A stretch of DNA of 64,000 nucleotides from Bacillus sp. 103mf (GTDB lineage: Bacteria; Bacillota; Bacilli; Bacillales; Bacillaceae_G): the NCBI RefSeq assembly GCF_900116295.1, contig NZ_FPAF01000009.1, positions 1 through 64,000 of the forward strand, written 5' to 3'. Each line of letters starts with the position of its first letter. Within the stretch, counting starts at the first letter, position 1. Below the pieces are notes generated by a model that had not been told where the DNA came from, ran no database searches, and worked only from the letters and a program-made list of their open reading frames with translations. The position numbers were made by a program, and so were the translations under genes. Positions 8,601 through 17,432 of the stretch are shown here, piece by piece.

Positions 8601-9776
8601 ATGACAGAAGAAAATCAATCCAATTATACGATTTCACAGGAAAATTGGTCCCTCCATCGTAAAGGACATGATGATCAGCAACGTCATCAAGAAAAAGTAC
8701 AAGAGGCAATAAAAAATAATTTACCAGATCTTGTTACAGAAGAAAGTATTATCATGTCCAATGGCAGGGATGTTGTAAAAATACCAATTCGTTCACTAGA
8801 TGAATATAAAATTCGTTATAACTATGATAAAAATAAGCATGTTGGTCAAGGAACAGGTGATAGTAAAGTGGGTGATGTTGTAGCGAGAGATGGATCTAGT
8901 GGTCAAAAACAAAAAGGAGCAGGAAAAGGAAAAGGCGCAGGAGACTCGGCAGGAGAAGATTACTACGAGGCAGAAGTATCGATTTTAGAGCTTGAGCAAG
9001 CATTTTTTAAAGAGTTAGAGCTCCCTAATTTGAAGAGGAAAGAACTGGATGAAAATCGCATTGAACACATTGAATTTAACGACATTCGCAAAACGGGTCT
9101 TTGGGGGAACATTGATAAAAAACGGACGATGATGTCTGCGTATAAACGAAATGCAATGAGTGGCAATCCAGCCTTTCATCCAATTAAACGAGAAGATTTA
9201 AAATTCCGTACGTGGAACGAAGTTTTGAAACCAGAATCAAAAGCTGTTGTGTTAGCAATGATGGATACGAGCGGTTCGATGGGCCTTTGGGAAAAATATA
9301 TGGCTCGTAGCTTTTTCTTCTGGATGTCTCGCTTTTTACGCACAAAATATGAAACAGTTGATATTGAATTTATCGCACACCATACAGAAGCAAAAGTTGT
9401 CACAGAAGAAGAATTTTTTTCAAAAGGTGAAAGCGGTGGAACGATTTGCTCATCAGCATATAGAAAAGCATTAGAATTGATCGAAACAAAATATTCTCCA
9501 GACCGCTATAATATATACCCATTTCATTTCTCGGATGGAGATAATTTAACATCTGATAATGCACGTTGTGTCAAACTTGTGCAGGAGTTGATGAAAGTAT
9601 CTAATATGTTTGGGTATGGAGAGGTGAACCAGTACAATCGCCACAGTACACTCATGTCAGCATATAAAAATGTGAAAGATGAGAAGTTTTGCTATTATAT
9701 TTTAAAACAAAAAGCTGATGTGTTTCATGCGATGAAGAGCTTTTTCCGTGAAGAATCGAAAGAAAAGATGGCTTAA
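8601..9776 (+). CDS. yhbH: Sporulation protein YhbH (DUF444, VWA-like)
   Basis: A 391-aa DUF444 protein; B. subtilis YhbH is a sigma-E sporulation protein that acts with PrkA. The basic, charged N-terminal half includes a [17 protein letters not shown] linker. It is followed by a von Willebrand A-like domain with the metal-site motif MMDTSGSMG near residue 220. The start is fixed by AAGGAGGGAAAGGA directly upstream. A terminator overlaps the stop. Unlike most prkA/yhbH pairs, the gene is separated from prkA by a terminator and two bcr repeats, so it must have its own promoter. Confidence 0.95.
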   Translation: MTEENQSNYTISQENWSLHRKGHDDQQRHQEKVQEAIKNNLPDLVTEESIIMSNGRDVVKIPIRSLDEYKIRYNYDKNKHVGQGTGDSKVGDVVARDGSSGQKQKGAGKGKGAGDSAGEDYYEAEVSILELEQAFFKELELPNLKRKELDENRIEHIEFNDIRKTGLWGNIDKKRTMMSAYKRNAMSGNPAFHPIKREDLKFRTWNEVLKPESKAVVLAMMDTSGSMGLWEKYMARSFFFWMSRFLRTKYETVDIEFIAHHTEAKVVTEEEFFSKGESGGTICSSAYRKALELIETKYSPDRYNIYPFHFSDGDNLTSDNARCVKLVQELMKVSNMFGYGEVNQYNRHSTLMSAYKNVKDEKFCYYILKQKADVFHAMKSFFREESKEKMA

Positions 9777-9800
9777 CCTCCTAAGTGCAGGGGGTTTTTT
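9775..9800 (+). terminator. yhbH terminator
   Basis: The stem AACCTCC-TAAGTGCA-GGGGGTT followed by TTTT begins at the stop codon. Confidence 0.75.
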
Positions 9801-9887
9801 GCTTGTAACTATTTAGTCTTTAATAAATTTTTGTAGCATGTTTGATTCATTGATTATTAGTTAACAATTGAAATCCGGTTCCTTCTA

Positions 9888-9995
9888 CTATTTTTTTAAT
9901 GGAGGATGACTATCATACATACGTAATGCAATTGAGAGTTTATCTTTTTCTAATGTTGGTCTACCTAATTTTTTTTCGCGTTTTTCTACCTGCTT
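9888..9995 (-). pseudogene. Serine resolvase/invertase remnant
   Basis: The minus strand encodes KQVEKREKKLGRPTLEKDKL followed by SIALRMYDS, then a stop at 9888-9890. The GRP-x-ALRMYDS pattern matches the linker and start of the HTH domain of Tn3-type resolvases/serine invertases. The catalytic domain and the end of the HTH are absent, and a stop lies just upstream in frame. The rest of the 9801-10295 gap shows no convincing gene. About 60 bp away, a minus-strand GGTTCTGTTGTAAAG resembles an IS6 end (weak). Confidence 0.55.
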
Positions 9996-10295
9996 CTAAA
10001 CTTTCGACATACCCCTTGTACAATAAAAAGGCATTGGAGCCATTCATGCTCTTTACAACAGAACCACCCAGCCTATCTAAAGTTGATAAAAATTATCAAT
10101 TATCTTTTTGATTTTACAATATGATTCTAGGCAGGGTAAGGGACATTCACTTTTCATCCCGTTTTATGAACATCGGAACTAAAATCCCTTCTTTCTTTAT
10201 TTTATCTGCATTTCATCTGCATCTGTGCCCACTAAACTACATAATTGTAAGATGTATTTATGAAAATAGACTCATAAAAAAAGAGGGATCTACGA

Positions 10296-11264
10296 ATGAA
10301 AATAAACAAAATTCGATTATATATTCGGAATATCTTTTTGGATCGCAGCCATCAATCATTGAATAAACTTCAAGATAAAAAAAGATCCCCAATAAAATTT
10401 TGGGATTTTATGCAAAAGGATACAAGTATAGCATTCTTTTTTCTTCTACCAAGTGCAATTGGTTTTTCAATTTTTTATCTGATTCCATTTGTAATGGGAA
10501 TGATCTATTCGTTAATGGATGGCATGACTGATGGTTCTTTTGTCGGTTTAGCCAATTATAAAGAACTGCTGGGTAGTGCTTCTTTTCTCAAAGCAGCAAC
10601 GAATACGTTTTGGTTTACCGCAGTGAGTGTACCGCTCGTAATCATTATCTCTTTATTACTGGCACTTTGTTTGAATCAAAATATATATATTCAAAATTGG
10701 TTAAGAAGCGCGTTTGTACTACCACTTGTCGTTCCTGTGGCTTCTATTGTCATGCTCTGGCAAATTTTATTTGATTGGAACGGTACATTTAACGTATGGA
10801 TGCACAATATGGAGTTTGAACGAATTGATTGGATGAAATCCAGTTGGGCAATTGTTGTCTTGTCAATCGTATATTTATGGAAAAATATCGGATACAACAT
10901 TATTTTATTCTTGGCAGCTTTACAAAATATCCCCAAAGAGTATTACGAAACTGCAGAAATTGAAGGTGCAGGTCGTATGCATACATTTATAAATATTACA
11001 CTCATTTATTTAACACCAACAATGTTCTTTGTCATATTAATGTCGATTATCAATTCGTTTAAAGTCTTTCGGGAAACATATCTGATTGCAGGAAGTTATC
11101 CGCATGACAGCTTGTATATGATGCAGCATTATATGAACAATATGTTCGTGTCGCTTGATATTCAAAAGTTGACAGCGGCTGCCACGTTGATGGTGGCGGT
11201 TATTTCTATCATTGTATTCATATTGTTTGCAATAGAACGTCGTTTTCGAAAGTTTATGAATTAG
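10296..11264 (+). CDS. Carbohydrate-type ABC transporter permease (MalF-like)
   Basis: A 322-aa inner-membrane permease with about six transmembrane helices. The cytoplasmic EAA-loop EYYETAEIEGAGRMHTF couples to the ATPase. The family is binding-protein-dependent sugar importers (MalF/UgpA/LacF). The start is supported by GAGGGAT upstream of ATG10296. It is the first gene of a five-gene cluster; the MalG-like partner follows after 13 bp. The substrate cannot be read from sequence. Confidence 0.9.
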   Translation: MKINKIRLYIRNIFLDRSHQSLNKLQDKKRSPIKFWDFMQKDTSIAFFFLLPSAIGFSIFYLIPFVMGMIYSLMDGMTDGSFVGLANYKELLGSASFLKAATNTFWFTAVSVPLVIIISLLLALCLNQNIYIQNWLRSAFVLPLVVPVASIVMLWQILFDWNGTFNVWMHNMEFERIDWMKSSWAIVVLSIVYLWKNIGYNIILFLAALQNIPKEYYETAEIEGAGRMHTFINITLIYLTPTMFFVILMSIINSFKVFRETYLIAGSYPHDSLYMMQHYMNNMFVSLDIQKLTAAATLMVAVISIIVFILFAIERRFRKFMN

Positions 11265-11277
11265 GTGGGAAAAGCAG

Positions 11278-12141
11278 ATGAAAAAAGAAAATGTATTTCG
11301 TAAATGGATGTTAACGCTATTTTTGACTATAGTAGCGGTTATGATGCTATTTCCAATCATATTTACCCTAACGAATTCATTCATGACTGAGCATGAGATT
11401 GGATACAATTATGATTCGATTGGAGAAATGAAAAAGGATACACCGTTCGTTAATTTAAAATTAATCCCAGATTTAGTGTCATTTGAACAGTATGGAACAG
11501 TATTAGTGAAAAATCCGGCATTCTTAAAAATGTTTTGGAATTCAGTATTCATGGTTGTACCAATAATAGTAGGTCAAGTCATCGTTGCATCGTTTGCAGC
11601 CTATGTCTTTGCCAAGATTCAATTTCGAGGAAGAGACAAGTTGTTTATAGTTTATCTTTTGACAATGCTTATGCCATTCCAAGTTACACTGGTACCGAAT
11701 TATATCATGGCAGATAAACTTGGAATATTAAACAGTACAGCGTCTATTATTCTTCCAGGAATCTTTGGAGCATTCGGTGTATTTATGCTCCGGCAGTTCA
11801 TGTTGCATATCCCGGATGCGTATATAGAGGCAGCTAAGATGGATGGAGCTGGCCATATTACAATCTTTTTTAAGATTATTCTTCCTCTTATTCGTCCTGG
11901 AATTGCTGCTCTTATTGTCTTATTATTTGCGGACTATTGGAATATGATCGAACAGCCACTTATTTTTCTGAATGATGAATCCAAACATCCATTATCGCTC
12001 TATTTATCAAAAATTAATGAAGGGGCACGCGGTGTGGGGTTTTCTGCTTCTATCCTGTATATGACCCCAATGATTCTGTTGTTTTTATATGCTCAGTCCT
12101 ACTTTATCAAAGGAATTCAATTATCAGGTGTGAAAGAATAA
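11278..12141 (+). CDS. Carbohydrate-type ABC transporter permease (MalG-like)
   Basis: A 287-aa MalG/LacG-family permease with an N-terminal membrane helix, further helices and the EAA motif DAYIEAAKMDGAGHITIFF at about residues 180-198. It forms the heterodimeric channel with the preceding permease. AGGTGGG lies just upstream of the start. A HlyD-like adaptor gene follows 51 bp later, which is unusual for a sugar importer. Confidence 0.9.
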   Translation: MKKENVFRKWMLTLFLTIVAVMMLFPIIFTLTNSFMTEHEIGYNYDSIGEMKKDTPFVNLKLIPDLVSFEQYGTVLVKNPAFLKMFWNSVFMVVPIIVGQVIVASFAAYVFAKIQFRGRDKLFIVYLLTMLMPFQVTLVPNYIMADKLGILNSTASIILPGIFGAFGVFMLRQFMLHIPDAYIEAAKMDGAGHITIFFKIILPLIRPGIAALIVLLFADYWNMIEQPLIFLNDESKHPLSLYLSKINEGARGVGFSASILYMTPMILLFLYAQSYFIKGIQLSGVKE

Positions 12142-12192
12142 CGAAAACTTATCATATAAGCTTTCTTTCGGAAAGATTTTAGGGGGAACAAA

Positions 12193-13446
12193 ATGGAAGA
12201 TACAAACGAACAAGTAGTAGCAAGAAAAAAACGAAATATCAAAATTATTTCCAGTTTATTTATAGGGCTCTTAATTATCCTTACACTCTTTAGCAATACG
12301 CTAGCGAATTGGAACTTGCCAAAGGTCACTACAGATAAGCCAAGAAATGGTCAGCTTACACAAACATTTACAGGTAATGGCGAGTTACTGCCACAGGAGG
12401 AAGCGAAGTTAAGTAATAGTAGCGTAGAGGCGAAAGTGAAGGAGGTACATGTAAAGGAAGGAGACCGTGTCAAAAAAAACCAATTATTAGTGACATACGA
12501 TAGTAAAAAGAGTGAACAAGAGATTCTTGATGAAGAAGCAACTCTTCAAATTAATAAATTAGCACTGAATGACGCTCAAGCGAACTATAATGAAGCAAAA
12601 AAAAATCAACAAGAAAACAGATCAAATGATCAACCAAATAATGAACAGGATAATCAACAAGAAAACAAATCAAATAATCAACCAAATGGGGGGATAAGTG
12701 AGACAAGTATACAAAGTCTCAAAACAGCTGTGGAGAGCAAAAAAATTGAGATTAGTGTTCAAGAAAGAAAAATTAAAAATTTAAAAGAAGAATTGGAAAA
12801 GAGCAAGAACCTAATTGCTCCTTTTGATGGAGTTGTTACAAAAATAAATGCAAAGAAAGATCAACTTTCTGCGAAAGAAGAAGGAGATATAATTCTCTCT
12901 GATGAGAGTAAAGGCTTTAAAGTTGAATTACAAGTCCCTTCTGATTTAGCTATGCACTTGAAGGTTGGAGAAAAGATAGAGATGAAAGGAAATGCTAAAT
13001 CCTTAGAAGGTGAACTTATAGAGATTAAAAATATAGAAAGTAATGAAAATGAGAGACTGGAGGAACAAGGTAAACAGCAAGATGAACAAAAAGGCGAACA
13101 AACACCAGCAACTCCACAACCACAGAAACGTATTCTTGTAAAAGTACAAGGAGAAGAACTTAAAAAAGGGGAGCAGGTGGAAGCTAAACTGACTAAACAA
13201 ATTACTAAAGGCGTGCTTATACCAAATAAGGTGATCAAGAGGGATAATCAGGGAACATTTGTCTATACAATAGAAGAAAAAAAAGGACCTTTAGGTAATG
13301 CCTTTTATATAGAAAAGTCTCCTATTACTGTTGGTGAATCCAACGGGCAAGAAACAATAGTATTAGAAGGAGTATATGAGAAAGATCAAATTGTTTTAGA
13401 CAGCAGTGAGCCTTTGAAAAAAGGAGAACGAGTAAAGGTAAAATAA
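12193..13446 (+). CDS. HlyD/YknX-type membrane-fusion (adaptor) protein
   Basis: A 417-aa protein with an N-terminal membrane anchor (about residues 16-36). The two lipoyl half-motifs are EVHVKEGDRVKKNQLLVTYD and LIAPFDGVVTKINAKKDQLS, split by a coiled-coil hairpin, and a beta-barrel domain follows. Such adaptors normally serve exporters (for example MacA or YknX). Here it sits between importer permeases and the binding protein. The coiled coil holds a Q/N-rich tandem duplication (QQENRSNDQPNN / QQENKSNNQPNG), and a second charged insert precedes TPATPQPQKR. The family call is firm; its job in this operon is unknown. Confidence 0.85.
   Translation: MEDTNEQVVARKKRNIKIISSLFIGLLIILTLFSNTLANWNLPKVTTDKPRNGQLTQTFTGNGELLPQEEAKLSNSSVEAKVKEVHVKEGDRVKKNQLLVTYDSKKSEQEILDEEATLQINKLALNDAQANYNEAKKNQQENRSNDQPNNEQDNQQENKSNNQPNGGISETSIQSLKTAVESKKIEISVQERKIKNLKEELEKSKNLIAPFDGVVTKINAKKDQLSAKEEGDIILSDESKGFKVELQVPSDLAMHLKVGEKIEMKGNAKSLEGELIEIKNIESNENERLEEQGKQQDEQKGEQTPATPQPQKRILVKVQGEELKKGEQVEAKLTKQITKGVLIPNKVIKRDNQGTFVYTIEEKKGPLGNAFYIEKSPITVGESNGQETIVLEGVYEKDQIVLDSSEPLKKGERVKVK
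12604..12688 (+). repeat. In-frame tandem repeat within adaptor gene
   Basis: Two near-identical units start with AATCAACAAGAAAACA(G/A)ATC, 48 bp apart, and encode QQENRSNDQPNN and QQENKSNNQPNG. Because the period is a multiple of three, copy-number change would alter coiled-coil length without breaking the frame. Confidence 0.75.
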
Positions 13447-13469
13447 CAAAAATAAGGAGAGAATCTAAA

Positions 13470-14789
13470 ATGAAAAAGGTTTGTATGATGCTAGTAGCAA
13501 GCCTATCACTTATCTCTGTGGCAGCTTGTGGAAATAGTGATAGCAAAGAGGAACGAAAAACAAAAGATGGAAAAACGATAGTCGAAGTGTCGACTTTAGG
13601 TGCTACTGAGTCCCTAAAACAGGCAGAGAAACTATATGAACAAAAGAACCCTAAAATTGACATCCAGATAAAAGGGGCTTTTCCAGAAGATGGATCAAAA
13701 AAAGAAGGATCAAAGACAGACGAGACCTCCGCAGAGAAAACGATTAGTAAGGTGAATACAGAATTTTTATCAGGTAAAGGATCCGATGTGATTGTACTAG
13801 ACGGTTTACCAGCGGACAAGTACGGAAAGAAAGGCTTACTTACAGACTTAAATAAAATGATGGAACAGGATAAATCTTTTGATAAAAATCAATATTTTAA
13901 TAAAGTTTTAGATAATTCGAAAACAAACGAAAAACTTTACGGTATTCCATTATCTTTTTGGTTAAGTGGATTGCTGGGGGACGATACAGCGATACAACAA
14001 TCTGGAGTAAAAGTGAATGACAAAGAGTGGACTTGGAGTGAGTTCACAAGCATTGGAAAAGAATTAGCAAGCAAAGGAACACATACACATGTTATTGGAA
14101 ATACTCCTCCGGAACAAATGCTGCAATTTCTGGTGCAAGATCATTATGGTGAGTTAGTAGATAAAGCAAGTGGACAAGCAAAGTTCCAATCTGATTTATT
14201 TGTACAGATGCTGGAAGACGTAAAGAAGATGTATGACCAGAAAATAGCCACTGCAGATTCTGTGAGTTTAGGAGAAGCATATTTTGTCCGTCTACCAATG
14301 ATCATGTCGGTAGAAGATTATTTCAGTACGGGAGCTTCATTGGGGATAACAGGGGCAAAAATATATCAAAAACCACATATAGCTGGACAAAAAAAGGAAA
14401 TTGCTTTTACACCGAACACAACAGTAGGTATAAATGCGAAATCTCCGGTTAAAAAGGAAGCATGGAATTTTCTTAAGTTTTTAATGTCTGATGAGGTCCA
14501 AAGTAAAGGGAATGGATTTCCAATTAATAAAGCTGTATATGAACAACAAATCAAAACGCTGAAGGAAAAAGGAAAACTTGAGGGTCCAGTTGGTTCTATT
14601 AACGTTAGTGAGAGTGATATACAAGGATTAGAGAAAATGGTTGCTGAAATAGGCGTCCAGAGCCCACAAAGTACTAAAATTGAATCAATTATTGCTGAGG
14701 AGTCCAAGTCTTACTTTAGTGGTCAAAAATCAGCTAAGGATGTAGCAGCGCTGATCCAAAATCGAGTGACGACATATATCAACGAATAA
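13470..14789 (+). CDS. Extracellular solute-binding lipoprotein (sugar-type)
   Basis: A 439-aa family 1 solute-binding lipoprotein that delivers substrate to the two permeases upstream. The lipobox SVAAC places the lipidated Cys at residue 20. The mature part has the usual two-lobe pattern (KTIVEVSTLGATESLKQAEK at the start, KEAWNFLKFLMSDEVQSKGN near the end). It differs from well-known maltose/MalE-type proteins in an inserted Lys/Glu-rich segment (DGSKKEGSKTDETSAEKT) around residue 72. GGAGAG lies just upstream of ATG13470. It is 23 bp downstream of the adaptor gene, so cotranscription is likely. Confidence 0.9.
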   Translation: MKKVCMMLVASLSLISVAACGNSDSKEERKTKDGKTIVEVSTLGATESLKQAEKLYEQKNPKIDIQIKGAFPEDGSKKEGSKTDETSAEKTISKVNTEFLSGKGSDVIVLDGLPADKYGKKGLLTDLNKMMEQDKSFDKNQYFNKVLDNSKTNEKLYGIPLSFWLSGLLGDDTAIQQSGVKVNDKEWTWSEFTSIGKELASKGTHTHVIGNTPPEQMLQFLVQDHYGELVDKASGQAKFQSDLFVQMLEDVKKMYDQKIATADSVSLGEAYFVRLPMIMSVEDYFSTGASLGITGAKIYQKPHIAGQKKEIAFTPNTTVGINAKSPVKKEAWNFLKFLMSDEVQSKGNGFPINKAVYEQQIKTLKEKGKLEGPVGSINVSESDIQGLEKMVAEIGVQSPQSTKIESIIAEESKSYFSGQKSAKDVAALIQNRVTTYINE

Positions 14790-14861
14790 GTTGTATTTAT
14801 TTCATGACAGGTAGTAGTAATTAAAGAAAAATAAAAATAACTAGTAAAGTGAGGAATGGAA

Positions 14862-15794
14862 TTGAAGAAGAATAAAATGATCCTGATGTTATGTAGTAGC
14901 ATATTGCTAACTGGTATGGTGGCATGTAGTAACAACAGTGATGAGAGTTCAGTGAAAACTGTTGATCAAAAAAAGAGTGCAGAAAAAATGGAATCAACTT
15001 CTAAAGAAGCATCTGTTGAGGAAACTAAACTCTCTATAGAAGATACACTTTCAAAAGAAGATCAAGAAATTGTCGACGTATTGTTTAACTCGGTCCCTGA
15101 GATAAAAGATTATTATCAAAAAGACAAAGAATACACGATTTCATTAACAGCAGAAGTTACAAAACCGAATCCAAATTCAACGAATAAAAATGAGAAAGAA
15201 CATTATAAAGTGCATTTTCAAGGAAAGGTATTAGGAGGTTGGGAGTTTTATGTGAAGCCACACAGTAAAGAGGTTATATTTAAAGGAATATTTGTAGGAA
15301 ATAAGGGTCTTTATACTCTTGAAGAGTTCAAAAAAGAAGCAAATGAAACGGATGATTTCTATGCAAAACTGAAAGAGAAAGTGCCGGAGTTTAGAAAAGA
15401 TGTAAAAACAACTGTAGCAAAGAAACTTCAAAGTAAAGTAGCAAAAAAACAAGACATTAGTGATGAAGAAATCATAGCGTATCTAGATGAGGTTGCAGAA
15501 CCTGAGTTGAAGGTATGGAACCAAGCTATGGCGCAAAAAAAAGGACTAGACATAAAAAAAGAAGTAATCAAACCAGATCCAAGTGCAAAAGATCCACTAA
15601 AGAGGGATTTTTATCAAGTTAATATCCTAAAAGAAACTTTCCTTATTAAATCTACCTTTGAAGAAAAGGACATATATTTGGCTCTAGATCAACCTATTGA
15701 GAAATCGGGGAAAGAAGTGAATTCAGTACAAGTTTCTCGTTTTATAACATTTTCTATGGACATGCTTTCTCAGGATACAGCTAACAAAAAATAA
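14862..15794 (+). CDS. Unrecognised lipoprotein in ABC operon
   Basis: A 310-aa lipoprotein with a signal peptide and lipobox GMVAC (Cys22), then a Ser/Glu/Lys-rich linker and a globular region of about 250 residues. I do not recognise the fold. TTG14862 is preferred over ATG14856 because GAGGA lies 6 bp before the TTG and would touch the ATG. It ends the operon 66 bp after the binding protein and is followed by a terminator at 15889-15934. An accessory to the transporter or an unrelated secreted protein are both possible. Confidence 0.75.
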   Translation: MKKNKMILMLCSSILLTGMVACSNNSDESSVKTVDQKKSAEKMESTSKEASVEETKLSIEDTLSKEDQEIVDVLFNSVPEIKDYYQKDKEYTISLTAEVTKPNPNSTNKNEKEHYKVHFQGKVLGGWEFYVKPHSKEVIFKGIFVGNKGLYTLEEFKKEANETDDFYAKLKEKVPEFRKDVKTTVAKKLQSKVAKKQDISDEEIIAYLDEVAEPELKVWNQAMAQKKGLDIKKEVIKPDPSAKDPLKRDFYQVNILKETFLIKSTFEEKDIYLALDQPIEKSGKEVNSVQVSRFITFSMDMLSQDTANKK

Positions 15795-16180
15795 ATGTAA
15801 CTACTCAGCTACTAAATAAGATGACATACTCAATAAATTATGCCATACATGGTGACAACTGGACCATTGTTTCATAGAAATCCACGATAAATAAGAGAAA
15901 CTGCACAAAATTGAATGGCGGTTTCTCTTATTTTACTTCTTGAGTCAAAGGAACCATTTCGTTTTTTTTATACTGGTCTCATGCCTTGAAATACAGACTG
16001 GTCCTCTCAATTTATCCAGTAGAGTTTCCGAAGTATTATTGTTCGTTCGGATAGATGAGAAAAAGCTTGTGGGGTTCAACATGAACATGTGAATTTTGAA
16101 TTCATACTATATCTTTAAAAATTCGGGGAAAACAAAAATGATAAAAACATATATAGTTTTTTTATTACAGGAGGTAAAAC
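15795..16180. other. Intergenic, no gene seen
   Basis: Holds the hairpin at 15889-15934 and the leader of the ATPase gene. No ORF with a ribosome site and no repeat family member was seen. It separates the ATPase from the permease operon, so the ATPase should have its own promoter in this stretch. Confidence 0.6.
15889..15934. terminator. Terminator after lipoprotein gene
   Basis: AATAAGAGAAACTGC and GCGGTTTCTCTTATT form a 14-bp stem with one G-T pair and a 13-nt loop, followed by TTTT. The A-rich 5' side could allow action in both directions. Confidence 0.8.
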
Positions 16181-17278
16181 ATGACAGAGGTAGTATTAAA
16201 AAATATTTATAAAATATATGACAATAATGTACCAGCGGTGGAGGATTTTAATCTTCATATTCAAGATAAAGAATTTATAGTATTTGTTGGTCCTTCTGGA
16301 TGTGGTAAGTCGACTACTTTACGTATGATTGCTGGGTTAGAGGATATTTCACAAGGAGATTTATATATTGATGAAAAATATGTGAATGACATACCACCAA
16401 AGGATCGTGATATCGCAATGGTATTCCAAAATTATGCCCTCTATCCTCATATGACTGTGTATGATAATATGGCATTCGGTTTGAAAATTCGTAAGTTACC
16501 AAAAGATGAAATTGAGCGTCGTGTTCACGACGCAGCAAGAATTCTTGGATTAGAGGAACTTTTAAAGCGGAAACCAAACGCGTTATCGGGCGGTCAGAGA
16601 CAACGTGTTGCTTTAGGGCGTGCGATTGTGCGTGATGCAAAAGTATTTTTAATGGATGAGCCATTATCAAATTTAGATGCAAAACTACGTGTTACTATGC
16701 GCTCTGAAATCTCTAAACTGCATCATCGCTTACAAACAACAACTATTTATGTTACGCATGATCAAACAGAGGCAATGACAATGGCAACGCGCCTGGTAGT
16801 TATGAAAGACGGACGGATACAACAAGTTGGTACACCAAAAGAAGTATATGAATATCCCGAAAACGTATTTGTTGGTGGCTTTATTGGTTCACCAGCCATG
16901 AATTTCTTTACGGGGAAAGTGGAAAATGGAAAATTTGTTTTAGGTCATATCAAACTAAGCATTCCAGAAAAAAAATTAGAAGTACTGCGTGAAAAAGGCT
17001 ATGAAAATAAAAACATAATTCTTGGTATTCGCCCGGAACATATAAATGATAGTCCAAGTATGTTAGAAACTTTACCTGATAATATTATAAATATCAAAAT
17101 TGAAGTTGCCGAATTGCTTGGAGCTGAATCAATGATTTATGCTACGTTACACAATCAATCCTTTATTGCACGTCTAGATACACGTAATGATTATCGAACA
17201 GGCGAAGCTATGCAACTTGTATTTGACATGGAGAACGTACATTTCTTTGATGTTGAAACACAGTTACGTATTAAATAA
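16181..17278 (+). CDS. Sugar ABC transporter ATPase (MsmX/UgpC-like)
   Basis: A 365-aa ATPase. Motifs in order: Walker A GPSGCGKST, signature LSGGQRQRVALGRA, Walker B VFLMDEPLSNLDAKLR, H-loop YVTHDQTEAMTMA, then a C-terminal TOBE/OB regulatory region (HFFDVETQLRIK at the end). MsmX-type ATPases can energise several sugar importers, so its pairing with the 10.3-12.1 kb permeases is likely but not exclusive. A GGAGG site is 7 bp upstream. Confidence 0.93.
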   Translation: MTEVVLKNIYKIYDNNVPAVEDFNLHIQDKEFIVFVGPSGCGKSTTLRMIAGLEDISQGDLYIDEKYVNDIPPKDRDIAMVFQNYALYPHMTVYDNMAFGLKIRKLPKDEIERRVHDAARILGLEELLKRKPNALSGGQRQRVALGRAIVRDAKVFLMDEPLSNLDAKLRVTMRSEISKLHHRLQTTTIYVTHDQTEAMTMATRLVVMKDGRIQQVGTPKEVYEYPENVFVGGFIGSPAMNFFTGKVENGKFVLGHIKLSIPEKKLEVLREKGYENKNIILGIRPEHINDSPSMLETLPDNIINIKIEVAELLGAESMIYATLHNQSFIARLDTRNDYRTGEAMQLVFDMENVHFFDVETQLRIK

Positions 17279-17395
17279 AATTGTATTTGATTGCAATGAA
17301 ACCTATCTATCATGTCGGGAATTTTGTACGTTTGGACACAAATAAACCTATTCTCTGTACGTTAAGAAAAAGGTTGAGATACTATCAAAATAAAT

Positions 17396-17432
17396 GAAAA
17401 AAAGTGTAGAATCTCCGTTCTACACTTTTTTC
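17396..17432. terminator. Bidirectional terminator, ATPase / histidine kinase
   Basis: AAAAAAGTGTAGAA-TCTCC-(G)TTCTACACTTTTTT is a 14-bp arm palindrome whose right arm overlaps the kinase stop codon on the minus strand. It serves both convergent units. Confidence 0.85.

Noticed and set aside
9899-10366. Two plus-strand ORFs of 70 and 81 aa in the gap before the ABC permease
   Set aside because: No credible ribosome sites, no recognisable domain; the first overlaps the minus-strand resolvase remnant and the second runs into the permease start in another frame.
13003-13819. Long minus-strand ORFs opposite the adaptor and binding-protein genes
   Set aside because: They are antisense shadows of Lys/Glu-rich reading frames; no starts or ribosome sites fit.
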